From: Pauljensenia sp018375675
Lineage (GTDB): Bacteria; Actinomycetota; Actinomycetes; Actinomycetales; Actinomycetaceae
Direction: 5' to 3'
Assembly (NCBI GenBank): GCA_041432705.1
Contig: JAPWAE010000006.1
Location: 72,089-136,088 of the forward strand
Length of the DNA: 64,000 bases
Shown here: positions 43,568-52,765 of the stretch, piece after piece
Layout: each line of letters begins with the position of its first letter
How positions within the stretch are numbered: the stretch's first letter is position 1
Translations under genes and position numbers: made by a program
Notes under the pieces: model-generated
Told to the model about the DNA's origin: nothing
What the model saw: only the letters and a program-made list of their open reading frames with translations
The model's database searches: none

Positions 43568-45259
43568 ATGACGACTTCCGTACCCGTTCCCGCCCTCGAC
43601 CGTGACTTGATCGGCCGCCTGCGCGCCGACGTGATCGCCTCGACGTGGACCGTTGAGAACCTCCAGACCCTCATCAGCGAGGGTGCACTGTCCGCCCTCA
43701 TGCGCGACTCGCGCCTGCCCGCCCTCGTCGAGCTCGCGGGCGCGACCGACCCCGCCGCGGTCCTCACGCGCTTCTTCATCCTGGGCCTGCCCGAGCGCGC
43801 CTCGGCCCTGAACGAGGCCCTCCCGACGCTGGGCGCACGCGGGCTGGAGTCCCTCGGCCTCGCGGCCACTATCGACGAGGCCGAGGCCTCCTCCGCGCTC
43901 GTCATGCCCCCCGCGGGCGGTGCGCCCAAGCGTGAACCCAAGGAGGAGCGTGAGGAGGCCTCGGCCCCGAAGGCCTCGAGCCTGCCGACGATGCGCAACC
44001 CCGACGAGGAGTCCCCCGAGCCCGAGGTCGAGGCGGACCCGTGGATGCGCGCCCTCTTCGACCTGCGACCCCACGCGGCCTCGCTGCCGGGCGGCGACCA
44101 CGAGTGGTGGGTGGCCTCGGACCTGGCGGAGGTGCAGACCGGCAAGCCGCTGTCGGATGACCACGTGCTCGGCATCGGCGGCGCGACCCTGACGCTGCTG
44201 GAAATGACGGTGCGCGAACACGTCGACTCGGCCCTCGACGTGGGCTGTGGCTGCGGCATCCAGGCCCTCTACCTGGCCACGCATGCCGACCGCGTGGTGG
44301 CGACCGACCTGTCGTCGCGCGCGTGCGCGCTCACCCAGTTCAATGCCGCCCTCAACGAGGCTGTCATCGACGTGCGCGAGGGCTCCCTCTTCGAGCCTGT
44401 CGAGGGTGAGACCTTCGACCTTATCGTCACCAACCCGCCCTTCGTCATCACCCCGGACTCGGTGCGCGGCGCTGCCGGCCTGCTCGAGTACCGCGACGGC
44501 GGCATGGACCGCGACAACCTGATCCGCGCGGTCCTGCGCGGCGCGCCCGCGTGCATGAACGAGGGCGGCACCCTGCAGATGCTCGCCAACTGGGAGATCC
44601 CCGCCGACCGTAACCCGGACACCCAGTGGTCGTGGCGCGTGGATTCGTGGCTCGATGGCCTGCCGGTGGACGCGTGGGTCGTCCAGCGCGACGTCCTCGA
44701 CCCCGCGCGCTACGTGGACATGTGGATCCGAGACTCGGGCGGCCAGCTCATGGACCGCGCCGACTACGAGCGGGCCTTCACCTCGTGGCTGGCGGACTTC
44801 CGTCGCGCGGGCACGGGCGCGATCGGCATGGGCTTCGTGGCGCTGCGCAGGCTCGACGAGGCCGAGGCCGCCTCGGGTGGCAAGCGCGCCTACGACCTGT
44901 CCCTCGATGGGCACGCCCCGCGCGGGCGCGACGTGGCGTGGGCGCTGGCCTCCCTGCGCGCCCCAGAGCTGTGGGAGGTGGCGCTGACGCGCGCCTCCGA
45001 CGTGCGCGAGGAGCGCCACTACGTGCCGGGCAGTCCTGACCCGGAGCTGCTCATCATGCACCAGGGCGGGGGACTGGGCCGTTCCGTGCCGGTCTCCTCG
45101 TCCGTGTCGGCGGTCGTGGGCGCTTCCGACGGCGAGCTGACGGTTGGCCAGATTGCGGCGGCCGTCGCGATGCTCACCTCCGCCGAGGTGGACGACGTGC
45201 GCGCCGAGATCGAGGCGCCCCTGCGCGACCTGATCCGGTGGGGATTCCTCACGTACTGA
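43568..45259 (+). CDS. Class I SAM-dependent methyltransferase (HemK/RsmC-like NPPF type)
   Basis: The 563-residue protein has an N-terminal helical domain (~1-150), a charged linker, and a Rossmann methyltransferase domain. The SAM motif DVGCGCG lies at 224-230 and the catalytic motif NPPF at 289-292; NPPY/NPPF is typical of enzymes that methylate nitrogen on glutamine, adenine or guanine. A further ~200-residue C-terminal domain ends in a winged-helix-like region (DLIRWGFLTY). Actinobacterial proteins of this layout are annotated only as methyltransferases. The substrate may be a base in RNA or a protein glutamine. A hairpin follows at 45277. Confidence 0.8.
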   Translation: MTTSVPVPALDRDLIGRLRADVIASTWTVENLQTLISEGALSALMRDSRLPALVELAGATDPAAVLTRFFILGLPERASALNEALPTLGARGLESLGLAATIDEAEASSALVMPPAGGAPKREPKEEREEASAPKASSLPTMRNPDEESPEPEVEADPWMRALFDLRPHAASLPGGDHEWWVASDLAEVQTGKPLSDDHVLGIGGATLTLLEMTVREHVDSALDVGCGCGIQALYLATHADRVVATDLSSRACALTQFNAALNEAVIDVREGSLFEPVEGETFDLIVTNPPFVITPDSVRGAAGLLEYRDGGMDRDNLIRAVLRGAPACMNEGGTLQMLANWEIPADRNPDTQWSWRVDSWLDGLPVDAWVVQRDVLDPARYVDMWIRDSGGQLMDRADYERAFTSWLADFRRAGTGAIGMGFVALRRLDEAEAASGGKRAYDLSLDGHAPRGRDVAWALASLRAPELWEVALTRASDVREERHYVPGSPDPELLIMHQGGGLGRSVPVSSSVSAVVGASDGELTVGQIAAAVAMLTSAEVDDVRAEIEAPLRDLIRWGFLTY

Positions 45260-45276
45260 GCGGTGTTGTGTGCGCG

Positions 45277-45308
45277 GGCGCCGCGGCTGCAGGGGCAGTC
45301 GCGGCGCC
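45277..45308 (+). terminator. Hairpin after the methyltransferase gene
   Basis: GGCGCCGCG (45277-45285) and CGCGGCGCC (45300-45308) form a perfect stem with a 14 nt loop. It begins 18 bp after the stop. The remaining gap to 45439 holds the upstream region of the SWIM operon, including TTGACT at 45322. Confidence 0.7.
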
Positions 45309-45439
45309 TCGCTGTATCAGGTTGACTTTGTGGCGTCATTCCGGGCGTGTTGTCAGCGCGGGCTTGGGGGTGCGTGAGGCCGACTCCAGATGTGGGACCC
45401 CTGTGTTAGCCTGGCGCCACGATTCAGCGAAGGAGCAAC

Positions 45440-46834
45440 ATGGACTACGAGCTGGCTTACCGCTACGGTGCGCCCTCGCGCCTGGATGAGGGGGCGGGGC
45501 TCGCGTTGGCCACTTCGGGAGGGTCCACCCCCGAGGGAGAGGTCGCGCATCCCTATTTCTTCTCGGGCTTCATGGAACGTCCCGACGTGGTGGCCGCGGG
45601 TCTGCTCGCTGTTGCACGAGTGGCCCGCACCCGCTTCTACGTGCCGCCCGGTATGGTCGTCGCGCCCGGCGGAGGCCTGACTCGTATCGGGATGCTCGAC
45701 CCGGTCGTGACCAGCACGGCCGAGGGCCTGCGCTTCGAGTCCTTTAGCGTCTGCTGCGGCGTGTACGCGCGGCTCGACGTGGAGGCCTTGGCCCTGGACG
45801 CGACCCACTGCGCGGTCGGCGTGACCAACGTGGATGTTAATCAGCCGCTGCGTGCCGCCCTAGCGTCGCTGCGAGCTGGGGAGCCCCTGCACCTGGGTGT
45901 AGGCGAGGAGGGGCTGACGGCCAGGACCCTGGACGAGGAGGTCACGGAAGAGAAGGTGCCGCTGTCCCTGCGCTGGCTCAAGGGATTCGCGGAGACGCAG
46001 ATGCTCTCCTCCGCGATGATGCCGCTGCACGCGTTGAATACTGCGCAGGCGCGCGCCTTCATCCGAGGCCTGCCCAGGTCCAGCGCGACGGGCACGGTCA
46101 TGTGGGCGGGGCGGGCCGTGCGTGGTCTTCGTTTGGGGACCCGGCCCGCGCCGGGGGCCGCGTGCGTGGCAGGTCCCGAGCGCCTGCGCGTGTTCGAGCC
46201 GCTTCTTCATCTCATCACCTCGCTCGAGGCCTACGGGCCTGATGTGGATGCTGGCAGCGAGCCGGTCGCCTCCCTGTGGGTCGCCCGCCTGCCCGGCGCG
46301 CGCCTCTCCATTGGGCTCAGCCCCGCCAAGTCGCGCGGCTTCTCGGGGGAGGGTGCGGTCCTGGCGTCCCTGGGGGATCCGGGCGTCGAGGAGGACGCGG
46401 ACATGCTATCCGCCCTGCTCTCCTTCGAGCCTCGCATCGACACGCAGCTTATGGCCGCGCGCTCCGGACTGGCCCCCGACCGGGTGGCTGGCGGCCTGGC
46501 ACTCCTGGCCTCGAGTGGTCAGGTTGGCTTCGACGTGACTGAGGGGGCCTATTTCCACCGGCCCCTGCCCGTGCGTCCCGACGCCCTCACCGCTATGCAT
46601 CCGCGCCTGGCAGGGGCGCGCACGCTCATTGAACGCGGTGCGGTCACCCATGAGGAGGGGGCGCGCTTCCGTGTCGCCTCGGGCGCAAACCGCTACCGGG
46701 TGGAGGTACCCGCCGACCCTTACGCCATCGGCGAGTACCGCTGCACCTGCCCGTGGTGGATGAAACATAGGGGTGGGCGGGGGCCATGCAAGCATGTCCT
46801 CGCCGTCTCCACGCTGATCAAGGAGGATCAATGA
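45440..46834 (+). CDS. SWIM zinc-finger protein, first gene of a three-gene operon
   Basis: The 464-residue protein ends in a SWIM zinc finger: Cys435-x-Cys437 (YRCTCPWW) and Cys450-x-His452 (GPCKHVLA). SWIM fingers bind DNA or protein and occur in transposases, MEKK1 and bacterial conflict-type gene groups. The N-terminal ~400 residues have no domain I recognise; MDYELAYRYG and YFFSGFMERPDVVAAGLLAV open it, and a cysteine-bearing SVCCGVYARLD segment follows. AAGGAG precedes the ATG. It overlaps the next gene by 4 bp. Composition recalls E. coli yehQ, which sits with AAA+ and VWA genes that are missing here. Confidence 0.75.
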   Translation: MDYELAYRYGAPSRLDEGAGLALATSGGSTPEGEVAHPYFFSGFMERPDVVAAGLLAVARVARTRFYVPPGMVVAPGGGLTRIGMLDPVVTSTAEGLRFESFSVCCGVYARLDVEALALDATHCAVGVTNVDVNQPLRAALASLRAGEPLHLGVGEEGLTARTLDEEVTEEKVPLSLRWLKGFAETQMLSSAMMPLHALNTAQARAFIRGLPRSSATGTVMWAGRAVRGLRLGTRPAPGAACVAGPERLRVFEPLLHLITSLEAYGPDVDAGSEPVASLWVARLPGARLSIGLSPAKSRGFSGEGAVLASLGDPGVEEDADMLSALLSFEPRIDTQLMAARSGLAPDRVAGGLALLASSGQVGFDVTEGAYFHRPLPVRPDALTAMHPRLAGARTLIERGAVTHEEGARFRVASGANRYRVEVPADPYAIGEYRCTCPWWMKHRGGRGPCKHVLAVSTLIKEDQ

Positions 46835-49290
46835 GTCAGAAGTCGGATCCGTTCCGGCGGCCAAAAACGCTGGATGAATGTGCGGACTTTTGGAGACTGC
46901 ACCTGTGGACCGAGGGCCACCCAGGCGAGTGGACACTCGATCAGGTCTACGCGCGCATGCTCGAGATTAACGAGGGCCCGCCCACGGCCCATGACCTGGA
47001 CGTCAGCTCCAGGGTCACCGGTGCTTGGCTCAAGGGGATCGGATTCTTGCGCCTGGCCGAACTGCACGGCGACCTGGCCCTCGACCACGATCAGCGGTAC
47101 CTGACGGCGCTCATCGGCCTCGAACCCGGACTGCAGCTGCCCCTCATGCGTGCCGATCGGGAGCTGCGCGAGGAGCTGGTGTGGGGGATGCTGCGCCAGG
47201 AAGGTAACCGCGGCGTGTCGCTGTCCTCCTCCGACCGTTCTGCCTCGATGGGCTCGGAGCAAACGCCCGGCTGGTCGCGCACGTTCGAAGCGAGCGTCAA
47301 TGAGGGGCTCATCGAACGTGATCGTCTGCTCGACGCCCTCCTGGAGATGCTGGCGGCCGACCTGCCCTCGGCACGTGCCGGGTGGTATTCGCGCACCCTG
47401 CGCCTGCTCGCCATGACCATTGACGAGGCCGAGGCGCGGCAGCCGACTCTGTGTGCCCTCATGTCGTCTCCCGTCGGGGCAACCGTGACCCTGGCGGTCG
47501 GGCACCTGTCCGCCCTCGCCAGGGCTGGTCGCCTCGACCTGGAGCTGTTTGCGCGCAGCTGCGAGGGAGCGCTCATGGGGTCGAAGGCCAACGCACTCGC
47601 AGCCTTGACAATCCTGCGCGGTGGTCTCGAGGTCCTGAGTCCCGGCGGCATCGAACCCCTGTTGGCGATCGCGATGTCTTTCCCGCATGCGCAGGTGCAG
47701 GCTCTGGCCATCGAGCTGGCGAGTGACGCGCTGCGATCGGGCCTCCTCGACTCCGCAGCGCTCGGCCGACTCCTGTCGGATGCGGAGTTGGACCCGCTCG
47801 TCGTCGCCACGCTCGACCTCCTCGACCCGGGGCACACGGCGAATGGCCAGCCTGACCCCGGACCCGTCCCCGAGGAAGGTAGCGGTGGGCAGGCTCCCGC
47901 CGCCTTCTTGCCGCCTCCCCGTGAGGTGAACGACCTGGTTCCCATGAGCGCCGACGACGTGGTTGGTCGGGTCGGTGTCCTGGCGCAGGGCGCGCAGATG
48001 GGGCTCGAGTATGAGGCGCTGCTCGCGTTCCTGGCATCCCCCGAGTACGACCCGAGTGCGCTGGAATCGTTGCGCCCGCTTGTGCGGCGCCTGACCACGC
48101 GCAGGTTTGGGTACGAGCGCATGCTCGGAACTCTCCTGCAGATAGCCCTCAATGGGGGAGGGGAGGGTGCTGAGAGCCCGCTGGCCGCTGGCACCGCCTG
48201 GTTGGAATCGGAGAACATGCCCACCCTCATGCGAGAGCGCATCATCGAGGTCGCGGGTCTGCTCGCACGCGGGCAGCGCTACCGCCTCCTGGCCACGCCG
48301 ACCGACGACCGGGGAGCCGTGAATCCCCTGACGCTCGTGCGCCGTGCCCTGGACAACGGGGGCGCGACACCCCTTCCAGCCGACCTCACCCAGGCGCTGC
48401 TGCGTGTGGACACCGAGCATCCGGACTGCGCGGCCGCGCTCGTGCTCGTGGACGAGCGGGAGGCGGACCTGCCCGCCTCCGCCGTCGCCCGCATTCGCCT
48501 CGCCCTTCAAGGGGTGGTGCGCAGACGTGCCGAGGGCTACCTGTCCTCACTCTCCGTGACGTGGGAGGGGCGTCCCTCCTATGAGTCCGGGAAGCCCAAG
48601 GTCGCGCGAGACGGCTCGCCGATCTACGCATTTTTCTTCCCTCGCATCGTCGGCGTGGACACAGGTGCGACAGGACCCGAGCTGAGCGCGCTCGCGGATA
48701 TTGCGAGTGCTTCGGGCGATTTTACTGCCCACCGCTATCTCTACCCCGCGTCGGTGCGCCACTTCGCCGTCTGCCTGCTTGCCTCTCAGTGGTACGTGCT
48801 TGACCACACCCAGCTGACCTGTGAGTGCTACAGGGCCCTGTGCGAGCACGGCGGGCGCTGGGATTCGCTGTCCGCCCAGCTCCTTGGGCAGGCGATGGGC
48901 GAGCGCGAGGTCGAGTCGCGCGCGCTCGGCGTCGAGGCCCTGGCCGCCTTGGTGGCGCGCGGTGACCTCGCCTTCGACCAGGTTGTGTCTGGTTTCGAGG
49001 CCGTGGCGCACACCGTGAAACTGAACCGGTGGGCGCAGGCCTTCGGGGATCTGGGGGACGTGGACCCCCGCCTCGCGCTGGATCTGGCGCTCACGCTGCT
49101 GCCCGGGCTCGAGCGAGGGCGCACGGGCATCGGGCAGTTGCTGGGCGTCGTTACTGCACAGTACGCACGGGCGCAGGCCGAGGGATGGGCGCCGCCGCTC
49201 GGCGAGGAGTGTATCGGCTGGCTCGGCCTTTTCCGAGGGTCCTCACAGGCGGCCAAGTATGCGCGCACGCTGAAGGAGATGGGCCAATGA
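46831..49290 (+). CDS. Large HEAT-like helical protein of unknown function, second gene of SWIM operon
   Basis: I do not recognise this 819-residue protein by name. It is almost all predicted helix, with repeated paired helices such as PLLAIAMSFPHAQVQALAIE followed by LASDALRSGLLDSAALGRLL, which look like HEAT/ARM units. A beta-rich stretch with SVTWEGRPSY and IYAFFFPRIVGVDTG lies in the C-third. The ATG at 46831 has AAGGAGG at ideal distance and overlaps the SWIM stop (ATGA). No catalytic motif is visible, so a scaffold or binding role is the simplest reading. It overlaps the next gene by 4 bp, which implies matched synthesis of all three. Confidence 0.7.
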   Translation: MSQKSDPFRRPKTLDECADFWRLHLWTEGHPGEWTLDQVYARMLEINEGPPTAHDLDVSSRVTGAWLKGIGFLRLAELHGDLALDHDQRYLTALIGLEPGLQLPLMRADRELREELVWGMLRQEGNRGVSLSSSDRSASMGSEQTPGWSRTFEASVNEGLIERDRLLDALLEMLAADLPSARAGWYSRTLRLLAMTIDEAEARQPTLCALMSSPVGATVTLAVGHLSALARAGRLDLELFARSCEGALMGSKANALAALTILRGGLEVLSPGGIEPLLAIAMSFPHAQVQALAIELASDALRSGLLDSAALGRLLSDAELDPLVVATLDLLDPGHTANGQPDPGPVPEEGSGGQAPAAFLPPPREVNDLVPMSADDVVGRVGVLAQGAQMGLEYEALLAFLASPEYDPSALESLRPLVRRLTTRRFGYERMLGTLLQIALNGGGEGAESPLAAGTAWLESENMPTLMRERIIEVAGLLARGQRYRLLATPTDDRGAVNPLTLVRRALDNGGATPLPADLTQALLRVDTEHPDCAAALVLVDEREADLPASAVARIRLALQGVVRRRAEGYLSSLSVTWEGRPSYESGKPKVARDGSPIYAFFFPRIVGVDTGATGPELSALADIASASGDFTAHRYLYPASVRHFAVCLLASQWYVLDHTQLTCECYRALCEHGGRWDSLSAQLLGQAMGEREVESRALGVEALAALVARGDLAFDQVVSGFEAVAHTVKLNRWAQAFGDLGDVDPRLALDLALTLLPGLERGRTGIGQLLGVVTAQYARAQAEGWAPPLGEECIGWLGLFRGSSQAAKYARTLKEMGQ

Positions 49291-51887
49291 CCACCCCCAT
49301 GACACTGGCCGAGCGCCGCGCGGCCCTCAAACGCCTCCTCGCCGCCGGGGAGAGGACAATCGACGCCTACGAGCGGGTGTTGGAGGGGGCCTCAGAGAAG
49401 GATCGGCGCTCCCTCTTCAAGTCCGTGCCCTTTGTGCGCCTCGTCCCGCCAGCCGCCGAGCGGGCGGAAGCCGTCCCCGAGGACACGGTGTGCATGTGCG
49501 CGTTCCTGCGCGCAGCCCTGGCCGGGAGCGATGACGCCGGCGACGACTACGGAGTTCGTTGGTCGGGCCGCAGCGGAGGCGATCCTCGCGAGGGAGCGGA
49601 CCTGGATCGGCTGCTCGCCGCCCACAGGTGCGGCGCGGCCGGGCGGAGCAGCAAGTGGCTCGAGGAGGCAGCCGGGAGTCCCGGAGGCATTGGCTTCTGG
49701 CACACCTACCGCTCCCTCCTGGCCGAGCGTGGAGCGTACCTGACGTCTGCGCCCTCCCTGGAGTACTTCGCGCGCAGGATCATTCCCGCACCCCACCCCA
49801 CTTCGGATGAGACTCGACTCTTCTTCGAGAAGAACCCGACCTTCCTCGACCACGAGTTCTGGCAGCTCTTCCGCGTCGAGGGTGCCCTGCCCGGCTCGGC
49901 GCTCTTCGTGTGGATGTACCGCGAGGACCCCTCTGCGCCCGGCGGTGACTTCGAGCGCCTACACAGCCAGGATCTCATCTGCTACATGGCGACGCACCTA
50001 CCGCATCTGCGGCCCCGCATCCTGTCCGAATGTCTGGCCGCGCATCGGCGCGACTTTTCCGCATACAACAGTCGTGCCTTCTCGCTGGCCTGGGAGGCGC
50101 TTGAACCCACACGCGAGGAAAAGCTCGAGGCAGCCTCGGACCTCATCGCCCTGCTTGGGGCCCAGCCCTCGCAGACGGTCACGCTGGCGCAGAAGGCTCT
50201 CCTTGGCCTCGTCGGCGAGCTCACGGTAGAGCAGGTGGGCGCGCTCGTACAGGTCAGCGCTCAGGTCCTTGCCCGCACCGAAAAGAAGCTGCTGCGCGCT
50301 CACCTGCGCCTGCTTGCCGCCCTCGTCAAGGCCCGTCCCGGGTGCGCGACCGCCGTCAGTGACGTGGTCGCTGAGGCTGAGTTCCCCCTCGACCTGCGAG
50401 ATCGCGCCGCCACGCTCGTCGTGGCCCCTGATACTTCCGGAGACTCCGTGGACGAGGCCGGGGCCGGGCCTGCGGGGACGGCCACCTCCGACGCGAGCAC
50501 CCAGGGAAGCGAACCTGGGGGAGGGACCCAGGCCTCGTGGACGTTCCCGGACACGCCCGCCGCGGACCTACCGCGCACCTCGCGCACCGCTGAGCTGCCC
50601 GACGATAACGACGCGGTCGTCGCTGCGTTGCACGCCCTCTTTGAGGACGCGGCCGCGGGCGCCGCCCTGCCCGCGCTCCTGACGCGCATCAGTGGCGAGG
50701 GCATCGAGCTGACGGAGGCCGACAAGGCGCTGCTCGCCGCGTACTGGAAGAGCGCGCCCAACTGGAAGGGCGCCAACCAGCTGTCCTACCTGGCCTCACG
50801 GCTCCTGCGCGACGTGGAGGTGAAGGACGCACCCGAGGCAGGTCACTTCCGCGGCTACCGGCGCAAGGGCAGCGAATGGGAGCAACACCGCGGCCCAGTC
50901 CAGCTCCTGCACGAACAGCTGCGCGTCGCATTGCGCGACAAGCCCTACGACAAGCCGAACGGTCAGGACATGTACCGCTTCGACCCCATCCTGACCGCAC
51001 CGCTGGAACCGATCCACCCGCAGTGGGAACGTCAGATCATTCGAGCCGCCTACCAGAAGCCCGTCAGGGTTGTGCGCGGTGAGTACAAGAAGACCGACGA
51101 CATGCATGAGACGTGGGTGATCCCCGGGCAGAGCCCGGCCACGGGTGCCGACTCGCTCACCCAGGCCCTCACCAATGTCGCCGGAGTCGCCCCCGAGTTC
51201 ACCGGGCGCCTCCTGGAATCGGGGGACTACCGGTCGAGCGGCGTCGCCTACGCGTGGGCGGCCTGGGCGCTCCAGCACAACCCGGACATTCTGGCCGCCC
51301 ACGCGATGCCCGTCCTCCAGGGTGCGTTCTTCAAGTTCCCGCAGGTCATCACCGCCTTCGAGGTGATAGTGCGCGCACTGGGACAGGGATGGCGGGCGCC
51401 GGGCGCGCCCACCTACTCGGCCCTGGCGTGGGCATCCACCGCCGCCCAGGCCAACTACCGGGCGATCACCGCCGAGGCTATCGCGGGTCTCGCCGATACC
51501 GGCCGCTTCGACCCCGCCGCCATGGCCGAGGAGATCGGCTACCTGATGCGCAACGGGTGGTTCGGGCCCGGGAGGGTCACCCAGACACTCAGCGACTGCG
51601 CGTCCGTCTCTGCCCTGGCCGGGTATCGCGTCGCCCAGACGATCACCGCCGTGCTGCCCGCGCTGGCCGGTGTCAGAGGAGCAAATGGCATGGTCGAGGT
51701 GCTGGTGGCGCTCGCGGGCGACTACGGCATGAGGGTGAGCGTCCCCGATGAGATGCGCCCCAAGATGAAAGGATCAAGCGCGATGGCTAAGGCGCTGCGC
51801 GCGCTTGACGCGCTGCCTGATGCCCCGACTGATCTCGCGTGCGAGGCGGCTGAGGCACTCGATGCAGTCCGAGTGCGGCAGGGGTAG
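49287..51887 (+). CDS. Large helical protein of unknown function (possibly DUF6493-type), third gene of SWIM operon
   Basis: This 866-residue protein begins MTTPMTLAERRAALKRLL at an ATG overlapping the previous stop; the frame runs further upstream but inside that gene. Residues ~60-390 form one helical block. A Gly/Ser/Pro-rich linker (~400-440) includes DEAGAG, encoded by the recurrent 13-mer. A second block (~450-866) has paired helices such as AYAWAAWALQHNPDILAAHA and LSDCASVSALAGYRVAQTI. From memory this C-terminal style resembles DUF6493 proteins of actinobacteria, which sit with SWIM genes; a profile search would settle it. No enzyme motif is seen. The convergent YoeB gene lies 32 bp downstream. 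Confidence 0.65.
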   Translation: MTTPMTLAERRAALKRLLAAGERTIDAYERVLEGASEKDRRSLFKSVPFVRLVPPAAERAEAVPEDTVCMCAFLRAALAGSDDAGDDYGVRWSGRSGGDPREGADLDRLLAAHRCGAAGRSSKWLEEAAGSPGGIGFWHTYRSLLAERGAYLTSAPSLEYFARRIIPAPHPTSDETRLFFEKNPTFLDHEFWQLFRVEGALPGSALFVWMYREDPSAPGGDFERLHSQDLICYMATHLPHLRPRILSECLAAHRRDFSAYNSRAFSLAWEALEPTREEKLEAASDLIALLGAQPSQTVTLAQKALLGLVGELTVEQVGALVQVSAQVLARTEKKLLRAHLRLLAALVKARPGCATAVSDVVAEAEFPLDLRDRAATLVVAPDTSGDSVDEAGAGPAGTATSDASTQGSEPGGGTQASWTFPDTPAADLPRTSRTAELPDDNDAVVAALHALFEDAAAGAALPALLTRISGEGIELTEADKALLAAYWKSAPNWKGANQLSYLASRLLRDVEVKDAPEAGHFRGYRRKGSEWEQHRGPVQLLHEQLRVALRDKPYDKPNGQDMYRFDPILTAPLEPIHPQWERQIIRAAYQKPVRVVRGEYKKTDDMHETWVIPGQSPATGADSLTQALTNVAGVAPEFTGRLLESGDYRSSGVAYAWAAWALQHNPDILAAHAMPVLQGAFFKFPQVITAFEVIVRALGQGWRAPGAPTYSALAWASTAAQANYRAITAEAIAGLADTGRFDPAAMAEEIGYLMRNGWFGPGRVTQTLSDCASVSALAGYRVAQTITAVLPALAGVRGANGMVEVLVALAGDYGMRVSVPDEMRPKMKGSSAMAKALRALDALPDAPTDLACEAAEALDAVRVRQG

Positions 51888-51919
51888 ATCCGCGTCGGGT
51901 GTCTCAGGTGCGTGGGTTG

Positions 51920-52186
51920 CTACTGGCCGTAGTGGAAGCGGCAGGAAATGATCCAGAGGGCTTTGCCGTCGTCGCTGATCTGGTAGATCAGGCGGTGCCG
52001 TGAGTCGATTCGGCGTGACCAGTACCCCGAGAACTCGTAGCGAAGAGGTTCAGGTTTGCCGATCCCCTCGTTCCCGTTGCGCTGGATGTCCTTGATGAGG
52101 GCGTTAATGCGCTTGAGGGTCTTGCGATCCTCGAACTGCCACCAGATGTAGTCGTTCCAGGCTTCCTCGTCCCACGTGATGTGCAT
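51920..52186 (-). CDS. yoeB: YoeB toxin (ribosome-dependent mRNA endonuclease)
   Basis: YoeB cuts mRNA at the ribosomal A site when its antitoxin is lost. The 88-residue protein matches E. coli YoeB along its length: WDEEAWNDYIWWQ, LIKDIQRNGNEGIGKPEPLR, SGYWSRRIDSRHRLIYQI and CRFHYGQ at the end. The conserved Glu, Arg and terminal His-Tyr needed for cleavage are all present, so it should be active. It starts 2 bp after the yefM stop, in the usual antitoxin-first order. Confidence 0.95.
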   Translation of the reverse strand: MHITWDEEAWNDYIWWQFEDRKTLKRINALIKDIQRNGNEGIGKPEPLRYEFSGYWSRRIDSRHRLIYQISDDGKALWIISCRFHYGQ

Positions 52187-52188
52187 GA

Positions 52189-52452
52189 TCAGTCCTCGTC
52201 GAGCTCAATGAGGTCATGGACGACGCCCTCGCCAGCGCGGTGACGTGCGATCGATTCGCGCAGGTGGCGGGCGTTCGCGGGGGACTGCATGAGGTAGACG
52301 GTCTCCATGAGGGACTCGTACTCGTCGAGGGCGATGATGACGGCGCTCTCGTGGCCCTGTCGGGTGATGACGATTTCCTCGCGGTCGTTGACGACCTGGT
52401 CGAGGACCTCGGCGTAGCGTGCGCGCGACTCGGTGTAGGTCATGGTCTTCAT
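52189..52452 (-). CDS. yefM: YefM antitoxin
   Basis: YefM neutralises YoeB and represses the operon. The 87-residue protein starts MKTMTYTESRARYAEVLDQV and has ITRQGHESAVIIALDEYESL, the Phd/YefM DNA-binding fold. The C-terminal half (HLRESIARHRAGEGVVHDL) wraps the toxin. GAGGAG lies upstream of the ATG. Just upstream are two TGTACA boxes, the known YefM operator core. Confidence 0.95.
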   Translation of the reverse strand: MKTMTYTESRARYAEVLDQVVNDREEIVITRQGHESAVIIALDEYESLMETVYLMQSPANARHLRESIARHRAGEGVVHDLIELDED

Positions 52453-52473
52453 GGGTGCTCCTCTGCTCGCCTA

Positions 52474-52491
52474 TGTACAGAACATTGTACA
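52474..52491. promoter_or_regulatory. YefM-YoeB operator (paired TGTACA)
   Basis: Two TGTACA hexamers (52474-52479 and 52486-52491) are 12 bp apart centre to centre, 22 bp before the yefM start. E. coli YefM binds the same hexamer core, which supports autoregulation here. Confidence 0.85.
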
Positions 52492-52657
52492 GTATTTGAG
52501 GGTGCGTGTCTCTAGTCGGCTGGTAACGTGCGGGAGTACTACCTCCGTGCGGGGCCAGGTACTGCGGAACTGCTCGCACGGGACTGCTGACGCGGGACTG
52601 CTGGCACGGGGTCTGCATCGCGGCGTCCTTCACCTGGGAGGGAGAGGCCTGCACGTC

Positions 52658-52758
52658 CTGGATAGGTAGCGCCGATCTGGATAGGTAGTGCTGATCTGGA
52701 TAGGTTATTTTCCTATCCAGAACGTCATAACCTATCCAGTTCGTGGTTTCCTATCCAC
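52658..52758. repeat. Array F: six-copy mirror array, 19 bp period
   Basis: CTGGATAGG occurs forward at 52658, 52677 and 52696, each 19 bp apart. Its inverse CCTATCCAG occurs at 52712, 52731 and (as CCTATCCAC) 52750, again 19 bp apart. The centre is an AT-rich TTATTTT. Sequence between copies is only partly kept. No gene is seen in 52492-52918. Confidence 0.92.
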
Positions 52759-52765
52759 TTCGTGG

